From contig JAKSZT010054215.1 of the NCBI GenBank assembly GCA_026826555.1, positions 20,242,187-20,306,186 of the forward strand: DNA of 64,000 bases. Reading direction: 5' to 3'. Below the pieces are notes generated by a model. The model was given only the letters and a program-made list of their open reading frames with translations. It was not told where the DNA came from and made no database searches. The position numbers and the translations under genes are program-made. Of this stretch, positions 1 to 13,347 are shown piece by piece (positions within the stretch are counted from its first letter, which is position 1; the number at the start of each line of letters is the position of its first letter). Origin of the DNA: Tolypeutes matacus (Eukaryota; Chordata; Mammalia; Cingulata; Chlamyphoridae).

Positions 1-484
1 CCACCCACACTTCAGCTCAGCAGGTGAAGACTTGAGGGCGTGCGGCTCCACAACTCGGCAGGTTTTCAGAGCAATTTCTCTCTCTCACTTTCAACCTGGC
101 AACTCAGTCCGTTTTGTTAACTGCCCACAACCCTGGTCTGTGTCTTAGGAAGGATAAGCTGGCTTTACCCACCTTCCCATCCCAGTTTGGAAACCATAGG
201 CCCCATGCTCCCCCCCACCCCCCCCAGAGCCACAGGATGGGAGTGATGCTGTCCTCAGAGAGGACAGAGGGGAGGAGGAGCCCCAGCATGAGGTCCCAGG
301 GCCCATCAGACTGCCGCTGCAGCCAGCCTCCTGGGCGCTTCTAGACATGGAAGTGGTCGCTGCTAATAGTGACATTATGTATGTCTTCAGCTGCATTTCC
401 TTTCATTCCGATACTTATAATGAGCAGCTATTCTGGGCCAGACAATGTCCTTCCCATCTTGGGGTTGGAAATCCTGGCTCTAAC

Positions 485-600
485 CCTTCTTCACGGGAGC
501 AAGAGTCTTAAGCTGCCTGATACTCTTCTATTATAAAATGGGGATGATCAGAGAACCTCTCGTCAGTTGTGAGAATTAAATAATCCCTGTGAGGCGGCAG
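485..600 (+). repeat. MIR SINE fragment
   Basis: The core ATAAAATGGGGATGATCAGA followed by GTGAGAATTAAATAAT matches the central part of MIR. The rest is too diverged to bound exactly. Confidence 0.5.
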
Positions 601-3600
601 TTTCTAGTCTGTGATGCATCTGGGAGACCACTGTTAGAGAAACCTCAGGTGTGCAGGGAGACAGCAGTGTTAGCCGCTGCTGTTTCTGTTTTCCTGTCTC
701 CTGACCACTAATGCCTTGCCAGGGCAAGAGGCATGGTCCCTGCCTGATTTCCAGGGTTTAAAACATGGTATTGGTCCAGTCAGAACTGCCTCGCTGGGAA
801 GGTGGGCTTTGGAAGGGGGTCACTGACAATATGCTGAATCCAGCCACCTGTTGTCTCAGGAGCTGTGCCTGCTGGCAGACCACGACTAGAAAGGGTATCC
901 AGGAGACCGTGGCCGACAAGTCACCACGCCCTTCAGTAGAAGCCTGCAAGCCAAAGGGAAATAAATACCCAATATCTACTTGACCTTCATCTGAATGTTG
1001 TTGTCAGAGGCTTCTTCCCTGACAGTGGAAATGCAGAAAGGGCAGTGAAGGTTCTTACCAATGATGGTCTCCCAGGGCTGATTCGCAAGATGAGAAACTG
1101 CCAGTTCAGTGGTCTTCTGGAATCTGTGGGAAGGCATTCTACTTTCAGTCTCACCAGTCGCTGGTAAACACAATTGAGTAGGGGACTTTCCTCTGCCCAG
1201 CACTGAAGGGGTGACCTTGGACCAGTGATTGGTCTAGCAGGTTCTTTGGATAGCCTTGCACCAGTACCTGGGAGTTATTTCTGACTCAGAGCAACCCCTG
1301 CTAGAGGGCTATGCTTGACCTTGTTGAATTAGGCCATCTAGGAAAAGTGGACCCTGATTCCATAATAAAGACCCCTGATATCCCTCTCCATGGTCATCCA
1401 AAGCCCCAAGATGTCCAATCCCTGGGAAGATACTGGCCCAAATAGGCAGTTCCTAGGGCAACTGTGGCTCCTCTGGAAGGCTCTTCTCGTCTACATCTGG
1501 ACTCCCACCACTTTGACCCTCCTTTGCCACCACACATAAACCCACCTCAGTCCCTGGAGCTATCACAAAATCTCCCCAATATTGAAATTGTATCTTGTCC
1601 AGTGGACCACTGTCCTACCTACAGAAAACAGTTGCTTACCGAGTTTCATATCTTAAACTTCAGAAAGCAACTCCCACCTCTCCTCCCTTATCACAAAAAC
1701 ATCACTCCCATCACAATATCTGGATGCTTCACTTCATCATAGTGCCTGAAATTTCACCAAAAAGTTACTCCTCTTATTTGAAAGTCATCCTCTTTAAATC
1801 AGATGTCCTAAAAGAGTGGCGTCTTCTTATTTTGCCCACTTCTCCTCTTGGACTATTGCTCGACGGTTCCCCTAGAATTCAGTGAAAGGACTTCTCTGTC
1901 AGTACACTTTGTAGCAGTGCTTGGGATGTGTAAAAGCAAATGACTCTAAAGCCACTAAGCGAGTTTTCAAGGTTATATAGATCACTTAATCACAGGGTGC
2001 TATTTGCTCTTTATCTTAAATGCCATACTTCGGATAGGGAAGAAAAATTGCTCTCTCCAACTTCTGAAAGCCACTTGGCCTTAGAGTACATGGGGAGACC
2101 AGATTAGAAAGCATTTCAAAGATCTGGGAGAGGGGAGTCTGTTCATAATGTAACAACAAGGAGTGGCCAATTGCACGAAACAGAAATGCATCTATTTATC
2201 AACCCTATCACTTATTTCTCTCTTATGGAACCCACAGAAGGATTCCTTTTAGCTGGGAGCAGGGAAAGAATCCCAGGGAAAGCTAAACAGAAAACAGAAA
2301 ACACCAAGGCACTGCCAATGAATTATGCACTGAATTTGCCAAAGGCAATACAACCTCCATGTCATTTAAAGCAAGTGTTCACATTTATGAAACACATTTT
2401 ATCATTCTTCCATGGGCTTTGCTCTGCCTGGTACAGCTGGTTTCTTGTTGTTTACACTTGGACTCCAACTTTTTCTTGAAGTTACCAGTAAATAATTCAT
2501 TAATGCCAGAAACCACCCAGACATTCAACTGTTATTAACAAAATCCAATTCTCATATGACAAGGGCTCTATCTACAGGCTAATAAACGCGTTTATATTTG
2601 AACCATCCCAGGAGTAGCTTCCATTCATGAAACAGAGAAATTTGTTTTTGATAAAGCACCCAGCAGTCATGAAAAGTCTACCTGTGATTAACCTCCACAT
2701 CAAAAGCCTATTTCCGAAAAATTGGGTCTTTCATATGTTGCCAGGATAACTGGAAAAGAACAAGATCTTGTTTGCAAAGGACAGAATACCACTTGAATCT
2801 CATAATAATAAAGGGGACTGTGGTTAGGATACATGGGGTTAGAGCTGCGAAGCTGCCGGAAAGCCAGGCAGCCCTAGGAGCCACACCTCACATGTCTTTC
2901 ATGGATTCTCTGCTTCCTTCGATGTTTCCTCCCCTCACTCGGGTTTCAGCTCCCTCATAGTGCTGGCTTGCTCATTTTGATCTCCAGGCCGTTTTTCAAC
3001 TACTGGAGCCTCAGCTGCAGCTACTGTGGCTAACTGGCTTATTTGCTGGGTGTTTGGTAGCTTAGAGCCCTGGAGTGTGTGGTTGGTCCAGCTCACTGTT
3101 TTGGCCCGGGAGAGGTGGTTGGATTGCTGCCCTTGGATTTGGTGCCCCTTGCAGTCTTCCCAGCCTGGAGGGGGAAGAGTATTGCCCAATCAGGAGGCTG
3201 ATCTAGTTAATAACAACTGTCCTCTATTACCACGTTACAAAAAAGTAAGTGTTGTATCCCTAAGGCCAAGAAAACCAACAATTCTCCGTGGCTTTAATGT
3301 GTGCCCCATTTCTGCCCTGATGGCTGTCCTTTCTCTTCTCTGTCTAGATAAGTCTAATCCATCTTGTAAGATCCAAATCCTACTCCACAAACAATTCCCA
3401 GACCACACCGGGCTGGGCCTACTCTATCCTTTGGTAATTTTTGATGGACTGAGTGCCTTTGACATCTTGGGTTATTTTTAAAGGCCATGCTGTTGTCAAG
3501 CACTTATGTTTTGTGCCCTCAATGATAGTATGTTTTTGGGTTTTTTTTTATCTTTGTATTTCCTCAAATTATCTATCAATGACTTGTCCAGGCATTCAGT

Positions 3601-3776
3601 TCTTCCTTGTTGATTTAATGTAAGTTAATGTACTTTTTTCATCTTAGACATTCCAGTATTTCACAGTGTTCCATCATCACTATTAAAAATATTCATTTCA
3701 ATATACTTGAACACCAACACTGAGAGAAGACAGAAAATAACAATAACTACTACTCTACTGCTATCAGTACTACCCT

Positions 3777-3985
3777 ATATTGAACACTTACTACACAACA
3801 GGTACTATACCAGGTGCTTCATATGTCTCTTTTGATGTTTAAAATAGCCCTAAGTACATATTGATATTCCAGTTTGCATAAGGAGAAAAACTGAGATGCA
3901 AGTTTATATATAACTTACATCAATTCATAAAATGAGTAAGTGGTATAATCGAGTTTCAAGCTCAAGTCTGCCTGACTTCAGTTGC
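3777..3985 (-). repeat. MIR SINE fragment
   Basis: The + strand reads CACTTACTACACAACAGGTA, then AGGTGCTTCATATGTCTC, then AAAACTGAGATG and TCAAGTCTGCCTGACT. This is the order expected for an antisense MIR. Confidence 0.6.
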
Positions 3986-4569
3986 CCATAACCATGAGAC
4001 CATATGTCTCTACATTTTTGTGCTTGTTAATGGTTTCGATTCAGTCAGGCTTCCTAAACAAAAAGACCTATGTTACAACTCAGCAGGAATATAAAACAAA
4101 TATCTTAGGATAACGGCTTAGCCTGAAAAGGGTGGCCAAGTTGTTGAGCAGACTACTGGATTCGGGTTTCAGCTGCATTGCTGAGTAGTCTTGGACAAGG
4201 TGCCTAGCCTGCTGAGTCTCCAGGTTCTTTGTCATAAACAGAAGAGGCTGTATTATTTACTCCAGATAAAAGTAAATAATTTCAGCCCCATGGGGCAGAA
4301 GATGGTAAAGACAATCAGTCATTATTTCATGCAAGAAACATTACCAGGCACTGTTTTGAGTCCATCCATGACTCCTGCCAGTCCCTAATTCCTTCTGCAC
4401 CATGTAATACAGAAAAGGAGAAAGAAAGGAAGAATGAGAGGCCACAAGAGGCCAGAAAAGATAAAAACAAAAGGGAAACAAAGAGAAAGAAAAGCCATAA
4501 TCCTTATTCTTGTAAATAGCATCTTGGATAGGTTGTTCCCAAGGAAAGAATATTGGCCAAGTTCAACTC

Positions 4570-4680
4570 AACAAAAATTTATTGAGCGTCTGTGATCTTC
4601 CAGACAGTGGGCTAGGTGTTCAATCCCTGCCCTTGGGGAGTTCATGGTCAATTAGAAGAGACAGATAGTAGCATGTATGA
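4570..4680 (-). repeat. L2 LINE fragment
   Basis: AAAAATTTATTGAGCGTCTG is followed by CCAGACAGTGGGCTAGGTG and CCCTGCCCTTGGGGAG, typical of an antisense L2 3' end. Confidence 0.6.
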
Positions 4681-4856
4681 TGGTAGAAATTGCGTGTCCT
4701 CTCATGACCTGTATGATTAGCCATGTAGTGTTACCTTTTATCACAGCACCCCAAACTATAAATTGTCCAGGAAGCAGAGTCATGACTCTAAGACACTGCC
4801 TTTTAAAAACTGCAAAAAGCATGGTAAATAACCATGAAGTCTATCCTAGACTCAAT

Positions 4857-5092
4857 TTTTTTTTAAGATTCTCCGCACCCCCCTTGCTGCTTGTGCTTGC
4901 TGGGTCCATTTGTGGTGCGTTTTTCCATGACTGCTTGTATCCCTTTGTTGCGTCATCTTGCTGCATCAGCTCACCACGGCACACGGACCATCAGCTCACT
5001 GCGCCATGCGGGCTGGCTTGCCTTCCAGAACTCGAACCTGGGGCCTCCCATATGGTAAACGGGAGCCCAACCTCTTGAGCCACATCTGCTTC
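4857..5092 (-). mobile_element. tRNA-derived SINE, long subtype, with TSD
   Basis: On the minus strand the element starts GGAAGCAGATGTGGCTCAAG (an A-box-like head), has a GGTTCGAG-type B box and ends in an A-rich tail (T run at 4857-4863 on +). A 12-base target-site duplication CCTAGACTCAAT flanks it at 4845-4856 and 5093-5104. It is more diverged than the copies at 39.8 and 57.5 kb and carries extra internal sequence, so it looks like an older or longer subfamily. Confidence 0.85.
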
Positions 5093-6847
5093 CCTAGACT
5101 CAATATTAATGTAGACATGTGGGCAGCTTCTCCCTTCTGCTTAAACAATGCTTTAGATGTCAAGGAGCTTATATGATTTTAAAAGTGGGTACACCCGAGG
5201 CCAGGAACCTTCACTTCTTAGCCTTGCAAAGCCTTTTTGGGTTTAGCCATGTGTTGACCAACACGTGATCTCTTCAAGGAAGAACCCCTGAAGTATATTT
5301 ATCCAGAAGTCATTAGCACCCATGAGCTCGAGGGTACCACCATCTACAGGTGTTACATGAGCCTAGATTTTCAGCCTAGATGGGGCAGTTCACTTCCAAG
5401 TCCTTTGTCAGGACAGCCAGGTCTGCTGCTTTGCTTGCCTGTGGCCCTTGGGCTGTCAATGAAAAGCAGGGAACCCTACTGCACATGTCAAGTCTAAGGG
5501 TGTAGCAGAGGTTTACATTACTTTCCCATGTGTTTGTAAAATATTATCAAAACATACCTGCTCATTCATACTAAAGTCTGGAATGATCAGAGACTAATAT
5601 CATAAAACAGTTCCTTCTAATTCATGTATTTTTTCCTGGGGGCTGCAAGTGTGCCTTTTTCGACCTGCTTGTCTTTTCCTTTGATGGGAAAATTCTCATA
5701 AATGGAATATTTCATACTTTCATTGATAGCTTTGTAGAAAATGGATAATTTCATGGAACCAGAGAAATTTTTAGTTGGAGTTGGGATCACCCCAGTCCAA
5801 GGCCCTTTTCTTCTGGAGCAGAAAGCAGGCATGGAGCAGGAAAATTTGTAGGATTCCTTGATGTCACTTCTCTGACTAGTCCCTCTATTCTTTTCTTCCC
5901 GGATTCCTTTACTCTGCTCTGTTCTTCCAGGTGGACATTCCCCCAAATCGTGTCCGCAGTCCTCTACTTTTCACGTTTGCCCCACCTGCCCCCTACTCAG
6001 CTCCACCTGCCTTCTAACACTGGCACTCACACCACCACTCCTCTACCCCTTGCGTCACCCTTGAGCTAAGGCCTCACCCACATTAAACAGTATTTTCAAA
6101 CTGAATGTAATACTTCCTAGTCATCCCAAAAATTTGTGCTTTAAAAATCTTTTATATCTCGCACTTTTCTTATTTAACCAGTATTAATGGCGAAATCATC
6201 CTCCAGGCACCTACGCTAAAATCTCTCATCACTGATTTCTGTCTTTCTTAGCCTCTACATCCAGTGTGCTCAGAAATCCTATGAATTCTGCCTCCAAAAT
6301 TTCTTGCAAATCTGTCCTCACTTTTGTACTCCCACTACCCTATTTTAGGCCCTCCTAATCTCTCACGTGAAATATTTCAGTAGCCTTTTTAACTGTTCTC
6401 TCTGTGGTCTTTTCTTTCCAGCCTCTCCTCTGGTCAAATACTATGGCTCTATGACCTTCAGATTAAATAAGGTTCAAGTTTGGGAAACATGCCCTTAAGG
6501 TCGCCTGTTATATCCTGAACCAAGAACAGGGAGATTATTACCCAGAGGGAAGCTGAGATTGCAAGACAGAGAAACCGGATTTGGGGCCCAGCTGGACGGG
6601 CAAGGCTGGCAGTGAGTGAGGATAAGGGCCCCTTTTGGTGGGGCCTGTTGCACCTTTCTGGGGATGGGGTAGACACCTGAAATTGGAGTTCATATTGTTC
6701 CCTCTATTTTGAGATGTCATATGATCTTCTGTGATGACTCTCTTAGTGCTCTGTCTTAGGTTATCAATAAATGCATATGTATTTTGATTGTCTTCAAGGA
6801 CCATATGCAAATCTTGCTCATCTCTGTGGCACCCAGTTCAGTAAAGA

Positions 6848-7025
6848 AGGTGCCTCTGGAGCCAGGCTGGCTTCACACCCCAGCTCAGCTACTAGTTTGA
6901 ACAGCTTACTTAAGCACAGTGTGCTTTAGTTTTCCCATCTGTAAAATAGGGCTGTTATGAGAATTAACCTGTGGAAGGCAGTTTAGCTTGGCATATAGTG
7001 AGCTCTCAATTAAGTATTGATTGAA
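6848..7025 (+). repeat. MIR SINE
   Basis: GAGCCAGGCTGGCTTCACAC, CTTAAGCACAGTGTGC, CCCATCTGTAAAATAGGGCT and GAGCTCTCAATTAAGTATTG follow sense MIR order over about 180 bases. Confidence 0.75.
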
Positions 7026-8279
7026 ATTGTTAAACTTAATGCATCCAGTTCTTAACTAATCCAAATTGAAAATTTTACTGGGATTTTGGATCATTATAAA
7101 GTACAGGATTTTGCAAATAGAAGATTCCTGCTCTCATCTGTAAATAATTTGGAGATAGAAATCCTACTTTTAGTGTTACAAGAATATCTCCCTCCAATGA
7201 CTTTGATTTGAATTGATGTCAATTGTATTTCTTTTTTCATAAGGGTTTTATGCATCTGAGGACCAGGGTGTGTCACATCATGACTAAATGGCCTAAGAAA
7301 CATCTCAGATTGGTCCCCTCTGCCTTTTCCTAGTCAGTACAAGGAAATGCTCCACTTTGAGATTTCCTTATTTAATTCCCAAGGGAGTGACCTGTGGGCA
7401 AAAATTATTACAAATTTGAATTAGCAAATGTTACTCACATATTCCTATACTGAGATTTCTCTGGCAGTGCCCCATTCACATGGCAAAGTGAAGAAAAAGG
7501 GGGCTGAGGGTCACTGAAACTGCAGAGTATGTGGTGGAAAGGAGGAGCATAGCTTTGTCAAAACAGAGAGCTCTTTAGCTTTGGATAATTTACAAAGACA
7601 GATCGAGGAGTTTACATTGCAAGGATCAGCATTTCATAAGGCTCAAGGGCTCCATGCACAGTTGCTGCTGGAGTTAAATAAAAGGCAACACCTTCCCCAG
7701 GCCTCTTTTGATTTACTAACCTTGCGTTTCAGAAGCCTTTTACCCATGGATTCATTCCTTTCATCACTTTGGCCTTGGGTGTGTATTAGGCTCCAAAACT
7801 GAAACCAAAGGTGGTAGCTTAAACAGGAGGGACACTTTTTCTCACACATAAAACTATCAGGTGTAAATGATCCTTGGCTTGTTTGGTGACAGAGCAGGAT
7901 CGTGGAATTGGGCTCCTTGTGGGTTGACCCATCTATCCCTGAGGTGGCCACCTCACATTGTACAAGATGGCACATTCACATTCCCACACGCTCCACCACA
8001 TTCACACTCCCACATGTGGGAAGGTGGAAAGGGGAAGGGGTAGGAGGTGCACCTCTTCCTGTAAGGGCATCCCCTGAAATTTGCATGCTACACATCCACT
8101 CACAGCCTGTTGGCCAAGCTTAGTCACAAGGCTCTTCCTAGTGGAGGAAAGGCTGGGAGATGTCGCATTTATTCTGGGGGGGGGTTAGGTACCCAGCTAG
8201 AATGTGGGTTTTCTCTCCTGTAGAAAAAAGGGAAAGTAGATATGGGAGAACAACTCACCATTCCTGCTGTTGTGGGTAA

Positions 8280-8505
8280 TTTGGGACTACCTTACCCCTG
8301 GCGTGGAACATGACTCCTGGGGATGAACCTCCCTGGCACCAAGGGATTATTACCAAACACCAATTACAGTGCATCTGGAAAAAGACTTGACCAAAAGGGG
8401 GAAATGGTAAATACAAATGAGTTTTTATGGCTAAGAGATTTCAGAGTTGGGAGGTCATTCCAGAGGTTACGCTTATGCAAGTCTCAGCAGGATCTCATTG
8501 ACTGC
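8280..8505 (+). repeat. Fragment of the repeat also found at 58.6-60.4 kb
   Basis: GGAACATGACTCCTGGGGAT, CCTCCCTGGCACCAAGGGAT, GGAAAAAGACTTGACC and GGAGGTCATTCCAGAGGTTA align in order with the segment near 59118-59310. The two copies are clearly related but diverged. The family resembles a mid-size repeat I associate with xenarthrans. I cannot name it. Confidence 0.7.
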
Positions 8506-10504
8506 CATAGATGGCATTTTAAAAACAGTCTTGTGGAGTTTTTAGGTTGGATCTCTGATTCCCATCAAGGATGCTGTTCTCCTCTACTTAGGAAGTGAGA
8601 AATTAATTTTTTCTATTTTTAAAATATAGCACTTCTCATTGCAGAAGTAATAGCTGATAATTACAGAAAACTTAGAAAAGGGAGGCAACTAAAATGAAGG
8701 CAATGAAGACACCCAAAGGAGACCATTTCAAAAGTCACCAGCACAGTGGTGTGAACCGAAATCCTAAGAATGGATCAAACCTTTGAAGAAGAGAGAGGAG
8801 TGAGAGAGCAATGGTTAAGCAGAAGACAAAATCCACAGAGTGGGAGGAGGAGACAAAGGAGAAGTCAGGAAACTTTCAGGAATGACTCTGTAGCCATAGT
8901 GAAGGACTTTTGTTTTATTGGTAGGATTGTCATGTACAATGTGATGCTGGAAGAAATGACTTGCTTGATAAAAACTATTACAGCATTATTAATAGCCGTG
9001 CAGGTGTTCCTAGAAACGCTCGGAAAGTTAAGGACAGAACGGAAATAGGTAAATGTCTAGAGCTTTGGGTACCATAATGTCACTGCAAACAGTGAACCAT
9101 ATTGCTGCCAAGGAACAGTCCCCACTTATATGTGCACTTCTGTGGACGATGAACCATAGAATAAGATACAATTCAAAGTTGTTAGTGCTTCCAGTTTAGC
9201 AACAGTGGGGATAAATGTGAACAGAAGTTTCTTGGTTTAAACATGTCTCATAAATGGAGGAAATTGTTCTATTAAAATCCTCTTCAAAATAAACCTCTTT
9301 AAATCCTTCATTTGAGGTAAAACAGTAAGACTGAACATCCTCATATATGATACAATAATTTCCTAAAGCAATTTCTTAATGAATACCATATATTGGTTCC
9401 AGGTGACTTAGTCAAAAGCAGTTGGGTTGAACCCTAATTGGTCAAGATGGTGACTTTGTCTACAGTGTAAATCCTCGGTTTCTGGGGTGGTTAAGTGAAT
9501 TGCAGTGGGTATCTATTCATACTCGTGCTCAAACTTGAGATCTGGACATTACTCTTTAATCAATCCTCAAATCTGGAAGTTTCTGAAACTACTGTCAAGC
9601 CTGGCATTAGAAATGTACTTAAAGGCTCTGAAAAGTGCAGATTCTATTTTATTATTTCCTTTATTTTCTCTTTTTTACAGAATCAATACATGCTCAGTAC
9701 AGAAAACTCAGAAAACACACAAAAGAACATGAGGAACCTCTTTTATCTCACCCACATAAATGTCAGGACCTGGGTGTTTACCAAGCCTAAGGTTTTTGTT
9801 TTTTGTTTGTTTGTTTGTTTTTGTAAAAAATAAATATCTCACTATTTACAAGTATAATTTTATTTTGTTTTTCACCAAGATATCAAACCTGTTTTTTCCT
9901 TCTATTTCAGAAATGATCAGCTTCTCATCTTAGTTAAGTAAAAGGAAAACAGCAGCCAGGAAACAAGACAGCAGTGGTTGATCAAGTAGGAAACTCATTT
10001 GGGGAGGCAAGGAGAGAGGGAAGAATGGGTTAGAAAAGAGGTGGGGCGGGCAGCACTGACATAGATGCAAAGAAAACTCCATCAGTCCTAGGTTCTTGCT
10101 GCAAACCCCTGTGGGCGTTGGCCCTCGTTTGAGGACTCTGACCTGTGGGTGTGAGGAGCAGGCAAGGCCAGTGAGACAGGAGAGGCTCCTGGGCTGGCTT
10201 TAAATAAACTCGAGATACAGCCGAGTGCATTCAGCCAGAGCAGCCACGGCACAGATCAGCGAGGCAGCTGGAGGGAACGGCGTCTCTGCAGGGGTGAACG
10301 TGCAAACCAGTATGCCAAGAGTCCACCTCCCTGTGCTCCTGTGGGTGAGGAGGGGCTGCTTCTCCCTCAAAACCAAAACGTGGGGCCGTCAGGGTGGGGC
10401 TGGGGCCGCTAACTTACGTGGCCCTCCCTCCCCTGAACCACTTGCAGCAACCCTGAAGGCCTGGATCATTGCGGGGTACACAGCTAGACAAACAGCATTT
10501 TGGT

Positions 10505-10690
10505 GGTTTGCCAGGCACTGTGCTAAGCTCTTCACGCATTTTCACTCCTTTAACACCCACATCATGCCTGTTCCCATTTTACAAACGAGGACGTTGAGTT
10601 AGAAGTTGTCACTTGGCTAAGATGGATCCAGCTGGAAAATAGCAAAGGCTGGATTCAGACCCAGGAAGTACCACTCCAAGGCGCAGGGCC
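10505..10690 (-). repeat. MIR SINE
   Basis: GCCAGGCACTGTGCTAAGCT, CCCATTTTACAAACGAGGAC and GGATTCAGACCCAGGAAG occur in antisense MIR order. Confidence 0.7.
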
Positions 10691-11034
10691 AGAACCACCA
10701 AGACTCTGCCTTTTGGGGAGGTATGTGACTGGCTGAAGGGGGAAGTTATCACTTGCCAGCCTTTGTGAACAGATAACCTTCACGTTGTTCCCTTAGCCCC
10801 TCCCACACGCAGGGAATTCACACAGTTAAAATACAGATGCCATGATCAGGATGTTAATGGTGAGCAGAAAGATTCCAACCCTGTTCCCTTCTTCTTAGAT
10901 CTTGGCCATCAGTAACTGTGCACGTAGTAGCAGATTATGCCTAATCTGCTCCTGTGAGAATAGCATTGAGACATGGCAGTAACCAGAAGCTTACATGTGG
11001 ATGAACAAAGAGATAGGATTCTTTTGGGTTTATT

Positions 11035-11215
11035 CTTTCTTTTTTTCTAAAAGATGCTTAGATTACATAAAATGTTACATTAAAAAAATATAAAAATATA
11101 AGGGGTTCCCATCTGCCCCACTCGCCACAGCTCCCACTTTTCCCCACATTAACAACTTCTTTCATTGGTGTGGTGCATTCATTGCAATTGACAAACACAT
11201 TATTGTGCTAGCAAA
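11035..11215 (-). mobile_element. L1 3'-end fragment
   Basis: GGGGTTCCCATCTGCCCCAC, CCCACATTAACAACTTCTTT and CATTGCAATTGACAAACACA resemble the 3' UTR of mammalian L1 elements read antisense. The orientation is inferred from T- and C-rich + strand composition. Confidence 0.55.
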
Positions 11216-12465
11216 CCTGGTGCTATTACATTCACCTGGAAGGAGCACTCTTGCTGGTTGAAAGGCTGGAGCGAAGCTTGCCTAGCGGAGAGGGCAGTCA
11301 CTTGATTCGGGCCTGTGCTTCAGGCGTCTGGTGCAAAAGGAATTGTAGTAACACAAAGCAGACAAAGCGCTGCGAAGGTTTCAGCAAGAGAAGAAGGTTA
11401 AAAAGGAGGAGAGGGAAGATTCCTCACGCTACGGAGATTCCCAGAGAAAGTCAGGACCTCTTTTGAGCCCCAGCCCTTTAAACTTAGAGCTAAGGGATCC
11501 TATTCTGTGTTCTTCCTGGCAGAGGTTTCCTAAGGACTCCCTGCTCAGGCATGCCACAGAGTGCTTGGAATGATGATAGTAAATGATCGTGCAAACTGGC
11601 TTCTACAGGTTTGCACTCCCATATGTCTTCATTGAGGATTGAGGAGTTGACGATGTGAGGAAGCTGCCATTTCGTTGGCCTTTAGAAACCATCATCAAGA
11701 GGGGCTCATTCTTTTGGAAGGAAATGTTCAACTGAATGGGGTTCTTTAAAAAAAAGTTTGGGAACTCTACGTGTTTGGGAGGGTTACCTACTGGCTAAGT
11801 TCCCCTCATTTCTCTGGCTCGGTGTCCCAGAGTTTCTAACTTTTCTTGGGTACAGTTTTCTAAAAAAATTTACCTTCTGCCTCTTGCAGTGGTAGGCAAA
11901 GGATATTTGATTAACTGTTTGGGGTTGGGGAGGAAACTGCAAGTCTAACGTCTCACCAGACTTTCACATCATCTTGCCGTCTATTGACGTCCAATTTCCT
12001 CAATACCTGTTGCCTTCAATTTCTAAGTCTCGCTGAGGTTCTACAGGGTGAATTGGCTCGCTTCTCCCTAATAACCCCCTCTGTAGGCACTTAGGTTTGA
12101 AGTTATTCCAGACTTTGCAAAGCACTCACCATCCTTCCATCCACTTTCCATTTTCATGTATTGTGGGTCAAGGTTACAGTTGTCTCCTTAATCCATAGGA
12201 TACACGGTTTGCATTTTTATTTCTTAGTCTCCTCATTGGGAGTAACTAGTGAAAGAAGAGGACCATTTTGCAGTCACAAGTTTCTTCTTTCTCCTCTTCC
12301 CCACCCTCTCCCCCTCCTTCCCCCTTGGGAAGAAGACATGATGTCTGCCATTGAGTAAGAAGTGGAAGAAATAGCTGAGTCACAAGAGGAAAGCAGCTAG
12401 ACAGAGTTGATTTTGTGGTTTGCTTGCTCTGTGCATAAAGCTGCAGCTAATTACTATCATCACCT

Positions 12466-12680
12466 AGGCCAGGCACTGTGCTAAGTTCCTTTCCTGTATT
12501 ATCTGGAATCCTATGATTATCCTATAAGTCAAATACTATTTTTCGTGTTTTATTCTTGAGGAATCTGAAGCTCACCAAGTTTAAGTAAGCCCGAGGTCAC
12601 ATCCCTAGTTCTTTAAATGACAGTCAGAATTGTAAGCCAGATATGCTTGACCCCAAAGCCAGTGCTCCATCCTCGACACA
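12466..12680 (-). repeat. MIR SINE
   Basis: GCCAGGCACTGTGCTAAGTT, a diverged GAGGAATCTGAAGCTCA and GCCAGTGCTCCATCCTC follow antisense MIR order. It ends about 35 bases before the TSD of the SINE unit at 12.7-13.3 kb. Confidence 0.7.
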
Positions 12681-12726
12681 TAGCTTAGCACCAAGAGCTC
12701 TAAAATATTCTCAAAAATGCAGCTCC

Positions 12727-13347
12727 CAGGTAGGCTAAACATTCGCTATATTAGAAACCATGCATGTGTCCCCAGACCTCGTTTTCCTCCCTGGGTCTGG
12801 TTTTTAGAATGCTGGTGATAAACTAAGCCTGATTTATTATATGACCATCCTGTATGGGAAAAGACTGTAACTCTAGGTATCTCTGTTCAACCTTAAGAGA
12901 TATAGCAGGGGGCTATATCTGGTTGGCGTCCATCTCCCATATGGAGGGACCTGGGTTCGATCCCCGGGACCTCCTGGTAAAAATTTTTAAAATATATAGA
13001 AGGTGCGTGGGCCACCAGGCCCTGTGCGCGGGCGCACCACCAGTTCCCGCGAGCCACACAGCAAGATGATGACATAATAGGAGAGTGACACAAGGGAGAG
13101 GCAAGATGAGACGCACCGATAAACCAGCATCTAAGGTGGCGCAGGCAGGATGCCTCTCTCCTACATCAGAGATTCCAAGGATTGAATCCCAGTGAAGACA
13201 GGAGGAGAAGGATGAGAAGAGAGGGCAGAAAATGGACACAGAGTTGCCCAGCGAATGGACACAGAAACAGCAAAAACGGGGGGGAGGGGGAAGGGGTGTA
13301 AAAATGGATAAAAGTAAATAAATAAATAAATCCTTAAAAAAGAAAAA
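12727..13347 (+). mobile_element. tRNA-derived SINE, long subtype, with possible 5' extension
   Basis: The SINE proper begins near 12910: GGTTGGCGTCCATCTCCCAT, then the B box GGTTCGATCCCC at 12955. A long body with internal A/G-rich repeats follows, then a tail of AAATAAATAAAT and CCTTAAAAAAG up to about 13350. A direct repeat, AAAAATGCAGCTCC, occurs at 12713-12726 and again right after the tail at 13348-13361. It begins with an A run, as an L1 endonuclease target would. If this is the TSD, the inserted unit includes about 185 bases of non-SINE sequence upstream of the head. Confidence 0.7.

Noticed and set aside
3026..3481. Open frame of 151 codons on +
   Set aside because: No recognisable domain, no splice context and low-complexity composition; it is a chance frame within an intron.
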